DNA from: Ctena decussata
Lineage: Eukaryota > Mollusca > Bivalvia > Lucinida > Lucinidae
DNA length: 64,000 nt
Assembly: GCA_963989385.1 (NCBI GenBank)
Contig: OZ022501.1
Span: 940,001 to 1,004,000, forward strand
Direction: 5' to 3'
The notes under the pieces were generated by a model. The model saw only the letters and a program-made list of their open reading frames with translations, did not search any database and had not been told where the DNA came from. A program made the position numbers and the translations under genes. Each line of letters begins with the position of its first letter. Position 1 is the stretch's first letter. This document shows positions 1 through 9,398 of the stretch, in pieces.

Positions 1-31
1 TCACCACTGCAAGGATTGCTAGCGCATGGGT
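1..31 (-). pseudogene. Partial half EGF-like exon, duplicon copy 1
   Basis: The minus strand reads the start of the same half EGF-like exon found at 3168-3254 (DPCASNPC...), cut by the window edge. The two bases before the exon, which should be AG, are TG, so the acceptor is lost in this copy. It is probably an unused duplicate. The shared duplicon sequence continues to about 312. The rest of the exon lies outside the window, so its donor cannot be judged. Confidence 0.45.
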
Positions 32-312
32 CATTTGCTGCTATAAAGAGATAGAAAATAACAATGTTATTAAAAGAGTAAGTTATATCTGTAAGACCAA
101 CCGGGTGTTTCCATAGTAAAAGTTACCGTACTATCACGTACATTTTACGGTAAAGGGCCTGGCAGCCAGTTACAAGGTCTTTCGCCGTAAAATCTCTTGG
201 CTTTTTAAAGTGTATAAACAACTTATTTCACCTAGACTCCGAAACACTATAGATAACGTTTTAATAGTCCATAGCGGAAGCTAAGACATCAATTTTAATA
301 GCACGATGTAAT
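1..312. repeat. EGF-exon duplicon, copy 1
   Basis: This segment recurs at about 2381-2893, 2894-3420 and 5280-6090. Shared landmarks are the EGF exon start, a TTACCGTA...TTTTACGGTAAAGG inverted repeat, and a GGCCTGGCAGCCA block. The copies differ by substitutions and short deletions, so the duplications are not recent. The unit's other half, with the palindrome, is missing here. Confidence 0.6.
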
Positions 313-2380
313 CTCAATATATACTAGTCAAAATAAGTTCTGCCGCATCGACTGTAGCATCTTTTTTTTTAAAAAGGTACCATTTTGAATGAAGTTAAAC
401 AGTCATCGAGGTACTGGAATGCCATTTTTACATTGCTAGACAGACAAGCTTTATAGTTTTAATATAAACCGACAGTTTGCGCAAAAAAGGTTATTTCTAA
501 TTTTCCGGAGCCTTTCTCACGTAACAAACTCACCTCTTCTTTTAGCTTTATTCTCATTTTTCTATCTGTTGCCTTTAGATACTGTTTTGGAATTCCGAAT
601 GTCCTACATAGTGGAGAAAATCGGCTTTGAAGACACATTGAACGATAAGCTAGCACTTCTGAATTTCAACATTTAAGCAGATAAGCCAGGCTTTCTAAAT
701 TTGCAACGGCACTGCCATAGACATTTCAAAATTGCATGCCTGTCACAATTTTGCAATAAACTGATGCATTCTTATTTAAGAATGTTGCGAAGGAAATTAT
801 TCTCATGTCCAGAAAAGCAGGGCTAAAATTTATGACTAATAAGTCCATAATTCGATAATCAAATTTCCTATCGTTTAGATTCGAAAGGAGGTAATTCACG
901 GTCTTGTATTTAAGATGCAATCTTAGCCATTTGAAAGTTTGTTCGGTTTTGTTTTAGATGTTTTTTAATTGTAGAGGTTCTCGTGAATTAAACGAGACAA
1001 ATAAAACGATACTTCGCCTGCGCAGTAAACGCCTAGTCTCAGTTTCTTTTGTTTACTGGTTATGCAGGATAACTCTCTACATGCAAGCAGGAAATTAAAA
1101 CGTTACAAACTTTTCCATGGACACATGTTTGGGAAATCAATTGAAAGCAAAATACTTTGAAAATAATATTTCTGAAATCGTTAATATCACAATTAAAATT
1201 GCGGCGAAACTTATTTTGGCGAGTATATAGCATATTCATATACTGTGACCTCTTGGTATAAACTATACTGCTCACAAAAAGTAGGGGATATTATGACATA
1301 GAAGCATGAACAAAAATTAATAATAACTGCTGGGTTAGTTTATTGTTGTATATTGACAGAACACTATTCAAGTAACAATATTCACCTAAAACAGAAACAG
1401 TCACAACAGGTCATGTGACTTAGAGCAGCACATAAAGGACTATGGGGTCTACACCTCAATTTCACATCGGTGAAAAAAATTCATTTGGACCCTCAGATTC
1501 TGTTTATAATAAAATTCTCCATAATTTTCCAAAGTGAAAACACCCACTTTGGTAGGCTTTATTGCATTATTTAAGGTGTAGGGCTGTTACAAATGTCACC
1601 ATATGTGAGACAATTCACCTCCCAATGGTATCTTTTACGCCTATCATTTTGTCCTATGATAAAACCGCATGAAAAAAGTATCTGTATCTTGTTAACTGAG
1701 GCATTAGGCATCTGTCTTAATAAAGTTTGCATAAAAATTATTAGTCATTGCTGCCCTGGATTCGTGTGAAATTTGGGTATCGACCCCTAGTCTACTTTCA
1801 ATTTACTCTAGGTCACGTGACAAGCTTAATCGTTTCAGTATTCATATTGAGAGTCTCTATGAATATTTCTTTTATGGATTATAACAGTTCAATATTACGT
1901 CCCATCAACAGTATTTCAGTTCAGACAAAGTAGAATATACGATTGTAATTCATTTTCCATTCCCCGTGGAGCTTCAAGAGATCAGAAACATTAATTCGAC
2001 ATTTTATTGACAACATGTTAAGAATATGATGTAAACTTACTAGTATGACTATTTATGTTTGAAAATGCTTTCATTCGGTATAAGTTTTTCAATTTTCCTA
2101 AATTTGTTTAGACTATTATGCTGAAATATCAATCGACAGTAGTACATGTATGCTTCAAATCATTTGTTATATACAAATATACAGTAATTTCTCGGATACA
2201 GATCATATAAGTCGTAAGACTTTCTTCTGAATCCCTTTCAAGCTACTGTATTGAGTTATATTCTTGTGAGATTGTATTGTTTGTATTTGTTCAGTATTTT
2301 GAATCAATTTTCCTTACTTCTGATGTCTTAAATGTCTTAATATCCCTTACTTATTTTGAGCAGTATATATAATATAACAG
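313..2380. other. Noncoding, no recognised gene
   Basis: AT-rich sequence with frequent stops on both strands. I see no domain, no splice-bounded exon and no tRNA-like element. It separates two copies of the EGF-exon duplicon and may be intron of the EGF-type gene. Confidence 0.5.
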
Positions 2381-2550
2381 TCAGTCATAGTATTCTGAGA
2401 TTGAATATCTGTTCTGTCGATGTGCTTCCAGGTCTGAATCCAGCCTCCTCGTCAATTACGTCTTCATCTTTGGGCTGAAGCCTGCTGAAGAGGACTTTCA
2501 GCAAGACTCTGTTCGGATGACAGAACTACTGGTTTTGTAGTTCTGAGCAA

Positions 2551-2620
2551 AATACCTGAATTTAAATAAAATTTCAGACAGTTGTACAATTGTCAGAAAT
2601 TTTATTTAAATTCAGGTATT
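2551..2620. repeat. 70-base palindrome beside EGF exon, copy 2
   Basis: Two 35-base arms starting AATACCTGAATTTAAAT and ending ATTTAAATTCAGGTATT, with only two mismatches between them. On the minus strand it lies just downstream of the EGF exon, so in a transcript it would form a long intronic hairpin next to the donor. Related palindromes occur at 3070-3131 and 5748-5817. Confidence 0.8.
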
Positions 2621-2635
2621 CTCCCTCAGCTCTCT

Positions 2636-2721
2636 CAGATCATGACATTCGTAACCGTCACTCGTCGTCGAATTCGGAAAGCACGTGGTGTCACCATTGC
2701 AAGGATTGCTAGCGCATGGGT
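2636..2721 (-). pseudogene. Half EGF-like exon, duplicon copy 2, donor lost
   Basis: The minus strand reads DPCASNPCNG, then TTCFPNSTTSDGYECHD: four cysteines of an EGF-like domain, entered in phase 1 after a good CAACAG acceptor. The GTAAGTAC donor of copies 3 and 4 is missing; the sequence runs into CTGAGAGAGCTGAGGG through a short deletion. Without a donor the exon probably cannot be spliced normally. Calcium-binding EGF exons typically start with D and have phase 1 borders, which this keeps at its 5' side. Confidence 0.55.
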
Positions 2722-3069
2722 CTGTTGCTGCTATAAAGAGATAGAGGTATAAGGGCCTGGCAGCCAAAGGTCTTTCGTCGTAAAATCTACGGGCTTTTTT
2801 AAAGTGTATAAACAACTAGTTTCACCTAGACTCCAGGCGAAACACTATAGAAAATGTTTTTAAAATGCATAGTGGAAGTTAAGACATCAATCTAACAGTA
2901 AGGCATAGTATTCTGAGGTTGAATATGTGTTCTGTCGAGGTGCTTTTAGGTCTGAATCCAGCCTCCTTGTCAATTACGTCTTCATCTTTGGGCTAAATCC
3001 TGTTGAAGATGACTTTCAGCATGACTCTGTTCGGGTGACTGAATAAGGCTGATGGTTGTGTAGAGAGAA

Positions 3070-3131
3070 AATACCTGAATTTATATAAAATTTCAGACAA
3101 TTATCTGAAATTTTATTTAAATTCAGGTATT
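3070..3131. repeat. 62-base palindrome beside EGF exon, copy 3
   Basis: Arms begin AATACCTGAATTTATAT and end TTTAAATTCAGGTATT around a shorter centre than in copy 2. It lies 36 bases downstream of the EGF exon donor on the minus strand. Confidence 0.75.
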
Positions 3132-3167
3132 CGTATTCTCCCTCAGCTTGCAATTTCTAGTACTTAC

Positions 3168-3254
3168 TAAAATCATGACATTCGTAACCGTCACTCGCCG
3201 TCGGATTCGGATAGCACGTGGTGTCACCACTGCAAGGATTGCTAGCGCATGGGT
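3168..3254 (-). CDS. Half EGF-like exon with both splice sites (copy 3)
   Basis: 87-base candidate exon. On the minus strand, acceptor CAACAG is followed by AC CCA TGC and the exon ends at TTT A before GTAAGTAC, giving phase 1 at both ends. It encodes DPCASNPCSG, TTCYPNPTASDGYECHDF: the first four cysteines of an EGF-like domain. The last two would have to come from the next exon. Of four copies in the first 6 kb, this is the only one with both splice sites, so it is the best candidate for a used exon. The polypyrimidine tract is poor because an upstream segment is deleted, so use is not assured. It shares strand and phase with the full EGF exon at 27943-28083 and may belong to the same extracellular EGF-repeat gene. 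Confidence 0.5.
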
Positions 3255-3420
3255 CTGTTGCTGAGATAGAAAATAACAATGTTATTGAAAGAGTAAGTTA
3301 TATCTGTAAGACCAACCGGGTGTTTTTGAAAGCCATATCGTGGCATAGTTCAATGTTAATGCGTGCTATGGAGTCAGACGGGCAGTGCTATTTCGTCTTG
3401 AGGCCTACAGTGTTTACAGA

Positions 3421-4212
3421 TTCATTATGTTCAGTAAGGACAACGATTGTTCGAACAAGGATCATAATCTGAAATACACAGTCAACATTGTAGGAGTCAA
3501 CGTAATGACGTTGAATCAACGTTGATTGAATATTTACTCAACGTCATTTTTTCTAGAACATTACAAATTGAAATTCTTTCAACAGAAAGTTCAGATTGTC
3601 TCAAACAATTGATCATTCTAAAGTCATTTAATTCCGTGTTCTCGTAGTTTAAATGATTTTTCCGCCATTTTTTACAAAATAGACCAGCTTTAGTAATTTC
3701 CTATTTGTTTAACTCATCCTAGAGGAGCAAGGCCTTTCCCATAAGAGCTGACCCCATCCCTCCCCCTCCCACCCCACTTAGAAGGGAGATAAACAACGAA
3801 AATGGCATTGTTACTTCCCATGAAAATGTACCAATCCGTCTTTAGATAGAAGGGTCTTGTCAGCTATGTCGTATCAACGTAGATGCATGGCATCACACTG
3901 ACGATGGTACGACGTCTATTTAAGCGTTGCGTGCCTAAAGGAAATGTGCAAACTCAAAGAAAAAATGGTTCATCTTCAGGAGAAGTAACTCTGCGATTTT
4001 TTTTTTATTTCTGCCCCTTCTCTAATGCGACCAAGTCTTATAAGAAAGAATTAGCTCCTCTGTGAAAGTAGTTCCATTAAGAGTGGAAACATTCTTGGAT
4101 CATTGCCAAAGGAGCAAACAGAAAGTGTCAGAAATGATTCCCTTCGTAAAAATGGTCTGATAGGTATTAGTTAGTCTCATATCTGTTGAACTTATTGACA
4201 AGTCATTATAGT
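3421..4212. other. Noncoding; GTTGAATCAAC fold-back fragment near 3490-3560
   Basis: The only structure is a fold-back fragment at 3490-3560 (ACGTTGAATCAACGTTGA core) of a family seen again at 14485, 28155 and 32546. The sequence from 3988 to 4160 resembles 44160-44345 (shared AAGTAACTCTGCGATTTT-type start and TTCCCTTNGTAAAAATGGT end), another dispersed repeat. No gene is seen. Confidence 0.45.
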
Positions 4213-4380
4213 TTAGTTGATTCTCGTTATCTCAAACACTGGTATCTCAAAGTACACTCTTACTGCCTATCTAAGCATAGATTACAGTTTGGGCACATTT
4301 CATATACATGTTTTCCTTTACATTGCAAATCCTATTATCTCAAACTACATATGGTCTGGCCCAGAAAATTTACTTATACG
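4213..4380. repeat. Tigger-like MITE, degraded copy
   Basis: Shares GATTCTCGTTATCTCAAA, GGTATCTCAAAGTAC and CCCAGAAAATTTAC with the better copies at 23162, 33025 and 51620. It is more diverged and the right end is missing. Confidence 0.5.
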
Positions 4381-4939
4381 ACGGGTGTTCATTAAATAAT
4401 GGAAACACCTTTGCAGACCATTAAACTTTATACACAAACAAGGATACTTCCTGTAACACCAAAGAGTCTTTTTTGAGCTTTCAAATCAATGTTTGAAATT
4501 GGTATTTCAATTTCTTGACATAGCAACATATGACGTCACGTTAATGCTGGGTACGGCGTGTGATTTTTTTACGTCATTTTGTTAAAGAGATTTCCTATTA
4601 TGCTTATTATATAGGATATTTAAAGAGATATCGAAAGTTTAGAAACAGCTTTTGTTAAAGTTAAGCCTTGGCTTCACAAACACACATAAAATGATTGTTT
4701 ATGAAAATATTCTGAAATCTGGTATGAATGAAAGTAAGAATGAGACACCCTTTGAACTGCCTGTCTTCTGGCCATCTGATAAAGAAAGCCATATCAAACT
4801 GACGTTTTCTGAATCCGTATCACTATCCCTTAAAACGAGGCTATGTCTGAGTGCCAGCTTCAGGCGCGTCACTTTTTTAACGTTCATCAACCAGAGAAAC
4901 GGGTCTAGAGACGTAGCGTCAACAAACACGCCAAAAGGC

Positions 4940-5185
4940 GCCTCGATAGCTCAGCCAGTAGCGTTTATCTCACGACTAGCTACATACCTCTGCCTCGCAG
5001 GTTCGAATCCGGGTCGATGCATTAGCGCTGGCAAGTATGAATGTTTGACTGTTCCCTAAGGTACGATATAATAAACAAATTATTATAACAGTGACTTGAT
5101 CTGGGGTACTGTATCACGTCGAGTGGATGAGCCCATGCCATTGGATCACCCTCTACGCAAGTACGCCAGATCAAGTTACTATTGT
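4940..5185 (+). repeat. tRNA-derived SINE with a fold-back tail
   Basis: The head at about 4942-5021 has an A-box-like TAGCTCAGCCAGTAGCG and a B box GGTTCGAATCC. The putative acceptor strands pair at about six of seven positions, but the middle is not a clean anticodon arm. The body ends in an inverted repeat, GTGACTTGATCTGG against CCAGATCAAGTTAC (5090-5181). I read it as a SINE rather than a working tRNA gene. No target duplication was identified. Confidence 0.55.
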
Positions 5186-5747
5186 AATAATGTGCATATA
5201 TCAATATATTGGGTGAAGAACTCTACCGCGGAATAAAAGATTTTTTTGCCAGATTTTGTGCATACGATGCAGACATTTTCCATAGTAAAAGTTACCGTAC
5301 GATCATGTACGTTTTACGGTAAAGGGCCTGGCAGCCAGTTGCAAGGTCTTTCGCCGTAACTCTACGACCTTTTTTAAAGTGTAAAAAAAATCTAGTGTCG
5401 CCTAAAATCCATGCCAAACACTATAGATAACGTTTTAATAATGCATAGCGGAAGCCGGAAGCTAAGATATCAATCTTAATAGCACGAAGTAATTTTCTTT
5501 AAATATAGCATATTATATACATTTGTACTGTGACCTCAAGGTCTAAGCTAAAATATATATGACAGTCAGTCATAGTATTCTGAGATTGAATATCTGTTCT
5601 GTCGAGATGCTTACAGTTCTGAACCCAGCCTCCTCGTCAATTTCATTTTCATCTTTAGGCTAAAGCCTGTTGAAGAGTTCTTAAGCATGACTCTGTTCGG
5701 ATGACTGATAAGGCTGATGGTTCTGTAGTTCTGGCGGGCTGAGAGAA

Positions 5748-5817
5748 AATGCCTGAATTTATACAAAATTTCAGACAATTGTACAATTGTCTGAAATTTT
5801 ATTTAAATTCAGGTATT
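5748..5817. repeat. 70-base palindrome beside EGF exon, copy 4
   Basis: Same hairpin as in copies 2 and 3, with a TTGTACAA centre. It lies 30 bases downstream of the exon donor on the minus strand. Confidence 0.75.
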
Positions 5818-5847
5818 CTCCCTCAGCTTGCAATTTATAGTACTTAC

Positions 5848-5934
5848 TAAGATCATTACATTCGTAACCGTCACTCATCGCCAGATTCGGAAAGCACGTG
5901 GCGTCACCACTACAAGGATTGCTAGCGCATGGGT
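5848..5934 (-). pseudogene. Half EGF-like exon, duplicon copy 4, acceptor lost
   Basis: Same 87-base exon as copy 3 with an intact GTAAGTAC donor. The acceptor dinucleotide AG has become TG (AACTG instead of ACAG), so normal splicing into it should fail. One change also turns the CHD of copy 3 into CND. The decay is the mirror image of copy 2, which kept its acceptor and lost its donor. Confidence 0.55.
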
Positions 5935-6149
5935 CAGTTGTTCCTATAAATAGATAGAAAATAAAAATGTTATTAAAAGAGTAAGTTATATCTGTAAGAC
6001 CAAACGGTGTTTTTGAAATCCATATCGTGGCATAGCTCTGTGTTATGGCGTGCTATGCAGCCAGACGGTTAGTGCTATTTCGTCTTCAGGCCTATAGTTT
6101 GTAGTGGCGCGCTGATGCCTCATATTCGTTATGTCAGTTAGGGTTAATG

Positions 6150-6237
6150 CTTTGTCTTGTAGTTTCATTCAATGTTTTGTCATACATCATAATTAGGTGT
6201 ACATGACAATAAAATATTTGATTTGATTTGAAAAGCA
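6150..6237 (+). repeat. Probable LINE 3' tail
   Basis: AATAAA at 6208 sits just before a short ATTTGATTTGATTTG run. A polyadenylation signal followed by a short terminal microsatellite is typical of the 3' end of LINEs that end in simple repeats rather than poly(A). No coding part is attached, so this would be a strongly 5'-truncated copy. Confidence 0.35.
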
Positions 6238-7831
6238 TTTGTAAAAATATGCTTTATAAAAATGGATAACTTAAGCTTCGTTCACACAAAGCAAAGTTTC
6301 TTTGTCATAGAAACTTTAGCAAAGAAAGTTTGCTAAATATTTTGCATTCACACGGAGCGAATTATTTGTGACAGAAAAACTTAAAGAATCTTTGTCAAAT
6401 AAACGTTGGCAATGAAATATTTGCTTCAGTGTTCATATGAACAAAGTGTTTTCGCTAAAGTTACCTGGACAAATAAATATTTCCAGTGTAAACGGCCAAC
6501 TATACCATATTTTCTTTGTTAAGGTGGTGATTTGTGGTACTTGTATATACAAAAATCTGAATAAAACTATAAAAATTATCGTTTCTGCCTGATCGTTAGC
6601 AGATTTCTTATTTTTGTTGTTCTCTACAGTATGAAATACAAAATATAGGGATATGCTGTTTAAAAACGTGTTTTTTATATGGAAAGATCAAAGAGTAATT
6701 TTCTGCGCATGAAAGATATTGACAGGTAACTTATCAGCGAAATTTCCATTTACAACGCGGTTTTCGGCATCGGAGAGAGACATGAATGTAGTTTATCTGT
6801 ATAATTCTCATTATCCCATACAACGATTCAGTATTTGTGTATACAACATCATGTGCTGCTGAATCAGTGATTTTGTTTCTTCTGTCGCCCGTCACCACGG
6901 TGAATCCAGGTTGCTATAGCCACACGAACTGCATAATTTCTGCAAATGCCAATTTAAAATCTTCGAGTAACATTTATTCTTTGATATCATGTAGCTTCTT
7001 GTGTCCAGGTGTTTGGATTCTTCAGACCATGGCGTGTTGAATCGCACCCATTAGTTTCGAATGACTGTCCGACTAGCGACAAATTGGAAAAATTCTGATG
7101 TCCGCCTAGCGACGATTTTTTGCAGTGTTTCATCGTAGAGCAGATGTACAGTAAAAATGTTGTTCAATGGATTTGATGTATATGAGAATATGAGAACGAG
7201 GAATGACGTTGATTTTATACAGTGGAAATAAATGGTGAATGTTACGTGAGAGTATGCGATAGTTGTGAGACAGTAAATGTGGCTTGCAGAGGGATGCTCG
7301 TTGCTTTCCGAGACCTGCCCATCACCCCTTTTCTTTCAAACGTTTGGGGTTTAGCGACACTGCAGAAGTTACATTGGGAAATGCGCGTCCGTCGCTCTAA
7401 ATTTGGTAGGGATACGTGTACGTATATATTATTCTTTATTATTTCTGTATTCTTTACACTGCAACGTTGAATGTAGACAAACATTTTGTTAACGTTGAAA
7501 AAACTCCGTTGTTGTTTAGACTCATGTCATGTGGAATTGCTTCTAATAACAGATTAGATCGGACCATATACCCCCCGCACACACACACGCACACACACAC
7601 ACAAGAAAAAAAAACAACGCAATGTAGCACAAGTGGACCATATATCCGGTTCTTTCTCTGACCCTTCCTCTAATTCCCTTCCCTTATTGTGTGTGCGAAC
7701 AGTGAACGGCCTTCTGCTGATGCAAATACTCACCTGAGCTTTAGCTGGTCACATGTGATGAGTATCATTTTTACACGAGCTGATGTGACCTTAAATATTG
7801 ACCCTTGTGGAATAATGACCCTCTTATCTGA

Positions 7832-8084
7832 CTGATTGATTGATTTGATGCTTTACGCCCACGGTAATCAGCTATGGTCATGTCGGGACGGTCCCACACT
7901 ATTCCTGGACAGACTTAGACCGCCTAAGCGGTTAACAGTACTAAGTGCACATACTTTCGCCAGTAACTGACAACTACCCTTCTGGAATCAGCGGAGGGAG
8001 AAACGAAAGTATGTGGCCAGACCGGGTTTCGAACCCAGGACCTCTGACTTATGAGTCAGGTGCCCTACCGATTGCGCTACACGG
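7832..8084 (-). mobile_element. tRNA-derived SINE with 13-base target duplication
   Basis: The minus strand starts with a tRNA-like head (A box TAGCGCAATCGG, loop CTCATAA, B box GGTTCGAAACCC), resembling an elongator Met tRNA. The body has a CATACTTTCG/CGAAAGTATG stem, and the tail is CAAATCAATCAATCAG. Direct repeats CCCTCTTATCTGA at 7819-7831 and 8085-8097 flank it, which is the hallmark of retroposition. A second copy is at 52671-52944. It lies inside the 6.5-kb transposon, so it inserted later. Confidence 0.8.
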
Positions 8085-8322
8085 CCCTCTTATCTGAAGT
8101 AAACGTTGAAAAACGTTAACAACTCTGTGTCATTTTAATGTTGATAAGTGACCCACTGGTAGGTACATGTATATAGCTTCGGGTCAGTAGTCAATGTTGT
8201 TCACTCACCTAAGGGTCAATATTTTACGGGGTGGGGCAACATTTAATGTAACACCGGCTCAAATGTTAAAACTAAAGCACATGAACATATCTTAACGTGC
8301 CCATATCCCCTTTCAGTTCAGA

Positions 8323-8472
8323 ATGGATGACTCCATCATAGCTGACCCCCTAGATGAGTCGATTGAAATAGAAGAAGTGACGACAAGCCATAAGTGTGAC
8401 ATCTGCCAGTATATGACACCATACAAACATAATCTGACAAGGCATCTGTGTTTAAAATTCAATTCATTTTAA
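8323..8472 (+). CDS. Small zinc-finger frame inside the transposon
   Basis: 49 codons from ATG to TAA, preceded by a strong acceptor-like CCATATCCCCTTTCAG at 8301-8316. An acidic start is followed by one finger-like motif: Cys25, Cys28, then twelve residues to His41, with Cys43 where a histidine would be expected (KCDICQYMTPYKHNLTRH). It resembles one finger of C2H2 or BED-like DNA-binding proteins. It could be the last exon of a decayed transposon protein or a captured exon. The function is unknown, and no partner exon was found. Confidence 0.35.
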   Translation: MDDSIIADPLDESIEIEEVTTSHKCDICQYMTPYKHNLTRHLCLKFNSF

Positions 8473-9398
8473 CTTCATGTTTGATGAAAATCAGTAGCTA
8501 GTCGGACAGTCTTTTTCAGCTATAATGTCGCTAACGTTGCTGTACAGTTAGCGCTAGTCGGACAGTTAGCCAGAGCTAGCAGGTGAAATTCAGGCGGCCA
8601 TAGTTTGACGTATCCAAATATTCGGACACTGGCAGCTATTGGATGCAAAAGGTTTATATTAGTAGAAATTATGCATTTGCTTCGACATTATCGACCTAGA
8701 TTCACCGTGCTGACGGGTGATAGAAAACGCAAAATCACTGATTCAGCAGCACAAGGCGATGTCTACATGAAAACGGCATCAATATATGGGCAAATGAGAC
8801 TAATACAGGGAAACTGTATCTAGTTCTCGCCACGATGCCGAAAACCGCGCTGTAAACGGATATTGCTTTGTTTACTTACCTGTGAATATTTTTCATACTG
8901 CCCGAATGTTTACATGCCGCTGTTGGCTTTTTGGGTGTACAGATAATGGCGCTTCCGATTTTGATCACTGTACGGTTATACACAGTGATAAATAATACAT
9001 TACAATGACCATTACAGGCGTGTTATTGAAATTATTCAACCTTGAAATTAGACTCTACTGCGTATTTTAGACAAATATTTGGACACAGGCCACACCCTTT
9101 TTTATCTGCGCAGCCTGATAGCGTGCAAAAAAAAATATAGAAAAAAAATAATTGCTAGGCCTAGTTACATTTTAAATAATGATAATCATTTTTTAGACTT
9201 ATTCGCATAAAATTATCCTTTGATCTTTTCTTATAAAAATCCTTTTAAACACCAACAAGTCCTGCATTTTTGGGATTCTGAATTGTGAGAAACAACATAA
9301 AGAATGCATCTGCTAAGTTTCGGGAAGATTTGTTGCATTTTCAGCATTTTATGCAGATTTTTGTTTTTGCCTCAAATCAGTGATAATCACCACCTTAA

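Larger units (their letters stand above)
2381..2893. repeat. EGF-exon duplicon, copy 2
   Basis: Starts at CAGTCATAGTATTCTGAG and runs through a 70-base palindrome (2551-2620), the EGF half exon and the GGCCTGGCAGCCA block. It abuts copy 3 directly, so these two copies are in tandem. It has lost part of the TTACCGTA inverted repeat that copies 1 and 4 retain. Confidence 0.7.
2894..3420. repeat. EGF-exon duplicon, copy 3
   Basis: Third copy, in tandem with copy 2 and in the same orientation. It contains the palindrome and the exon. Beyond the exon it continues into a block shared with 6013-6105 (CATATCGTGGCATAG...GTCTTNAGGCCTA). It lacks the CTATAAAGAG segment found upstream of the acceptor in the other copies. 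Confidence 0.7.
5280..6090. repeat. EGF-exon duplicon, copy 4
   Basis: Begins CCATAGTAAAAGTTACCG as at 113, then repeats the GGCCTGGCAGCCA block, the CAGTCATAGTATTCTGAG block, the palindrome and the EGF exon. It is in the same orientation as the other copies and separated from copy 3 by about 1.9 kb. Confidence 0.65.
6705..8987. mobile_element. Inner element related to the 54-kb CACAGTG transposon, left end lost
   Basis: The right end read inward is CACTGTGTATAA followed by ACAGTGATCAAAATCGGAAG, matching the 54-kb element at most positions. Both arms share GCGGTTTTCGGCATCG and motifs such as GACTGTCCGACTAG. The left arm starts abruptly near 6705 at ATGAAAGATATTGACAGG, so about 250 bases, including the terminal heptamer, are missing on that side. 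Confidence 0.55.
6523..9394. mobile_element. DNA transposon with TTAA target duplication, composite
   Basis: Ends are GGTGGTGATT and AATCACCACC, each flanked by TTAA (6519-6522 and 9395-9398), the target preference of piggyBac- and Kolobok-type elements. The outer inverted repeats extend roughly 190 bases with mismatches (for example the CAAAAATCTGAATAAAA and GATCAAAG blocks). Inside lies a second inverted pair homologous to the transposon at 54128-56522. Its right end, TATACACAGTG, is at 8987; the left counterpart is absent. I see no transposase, so the element is non-autonomous or decayed. Confidence 0.6.

Noticed and set aside
2551..2620. MicroRNA precursor
   Set aside because: The palindrome is AT-rich with almost no loop, and it repeats with the duplicon; fold-back repeat is simpler.
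4940..5021. Functional tRNA gene
   Set aside because: The boxes are good but the anticodon arm is not, and a SINE body follows.
4652..5059. 135-residue plus-strand frame
   Set aside because: It starts at TTG, ends inside a SINE head and shows no domain or splice context.
8015..8086. Functional tRNA-Met gene (minus strand)
   Set aside because: The head is well formed, but it is the start of a SINE with a 13-base target duplication and has a second copy at 52.9 kb.
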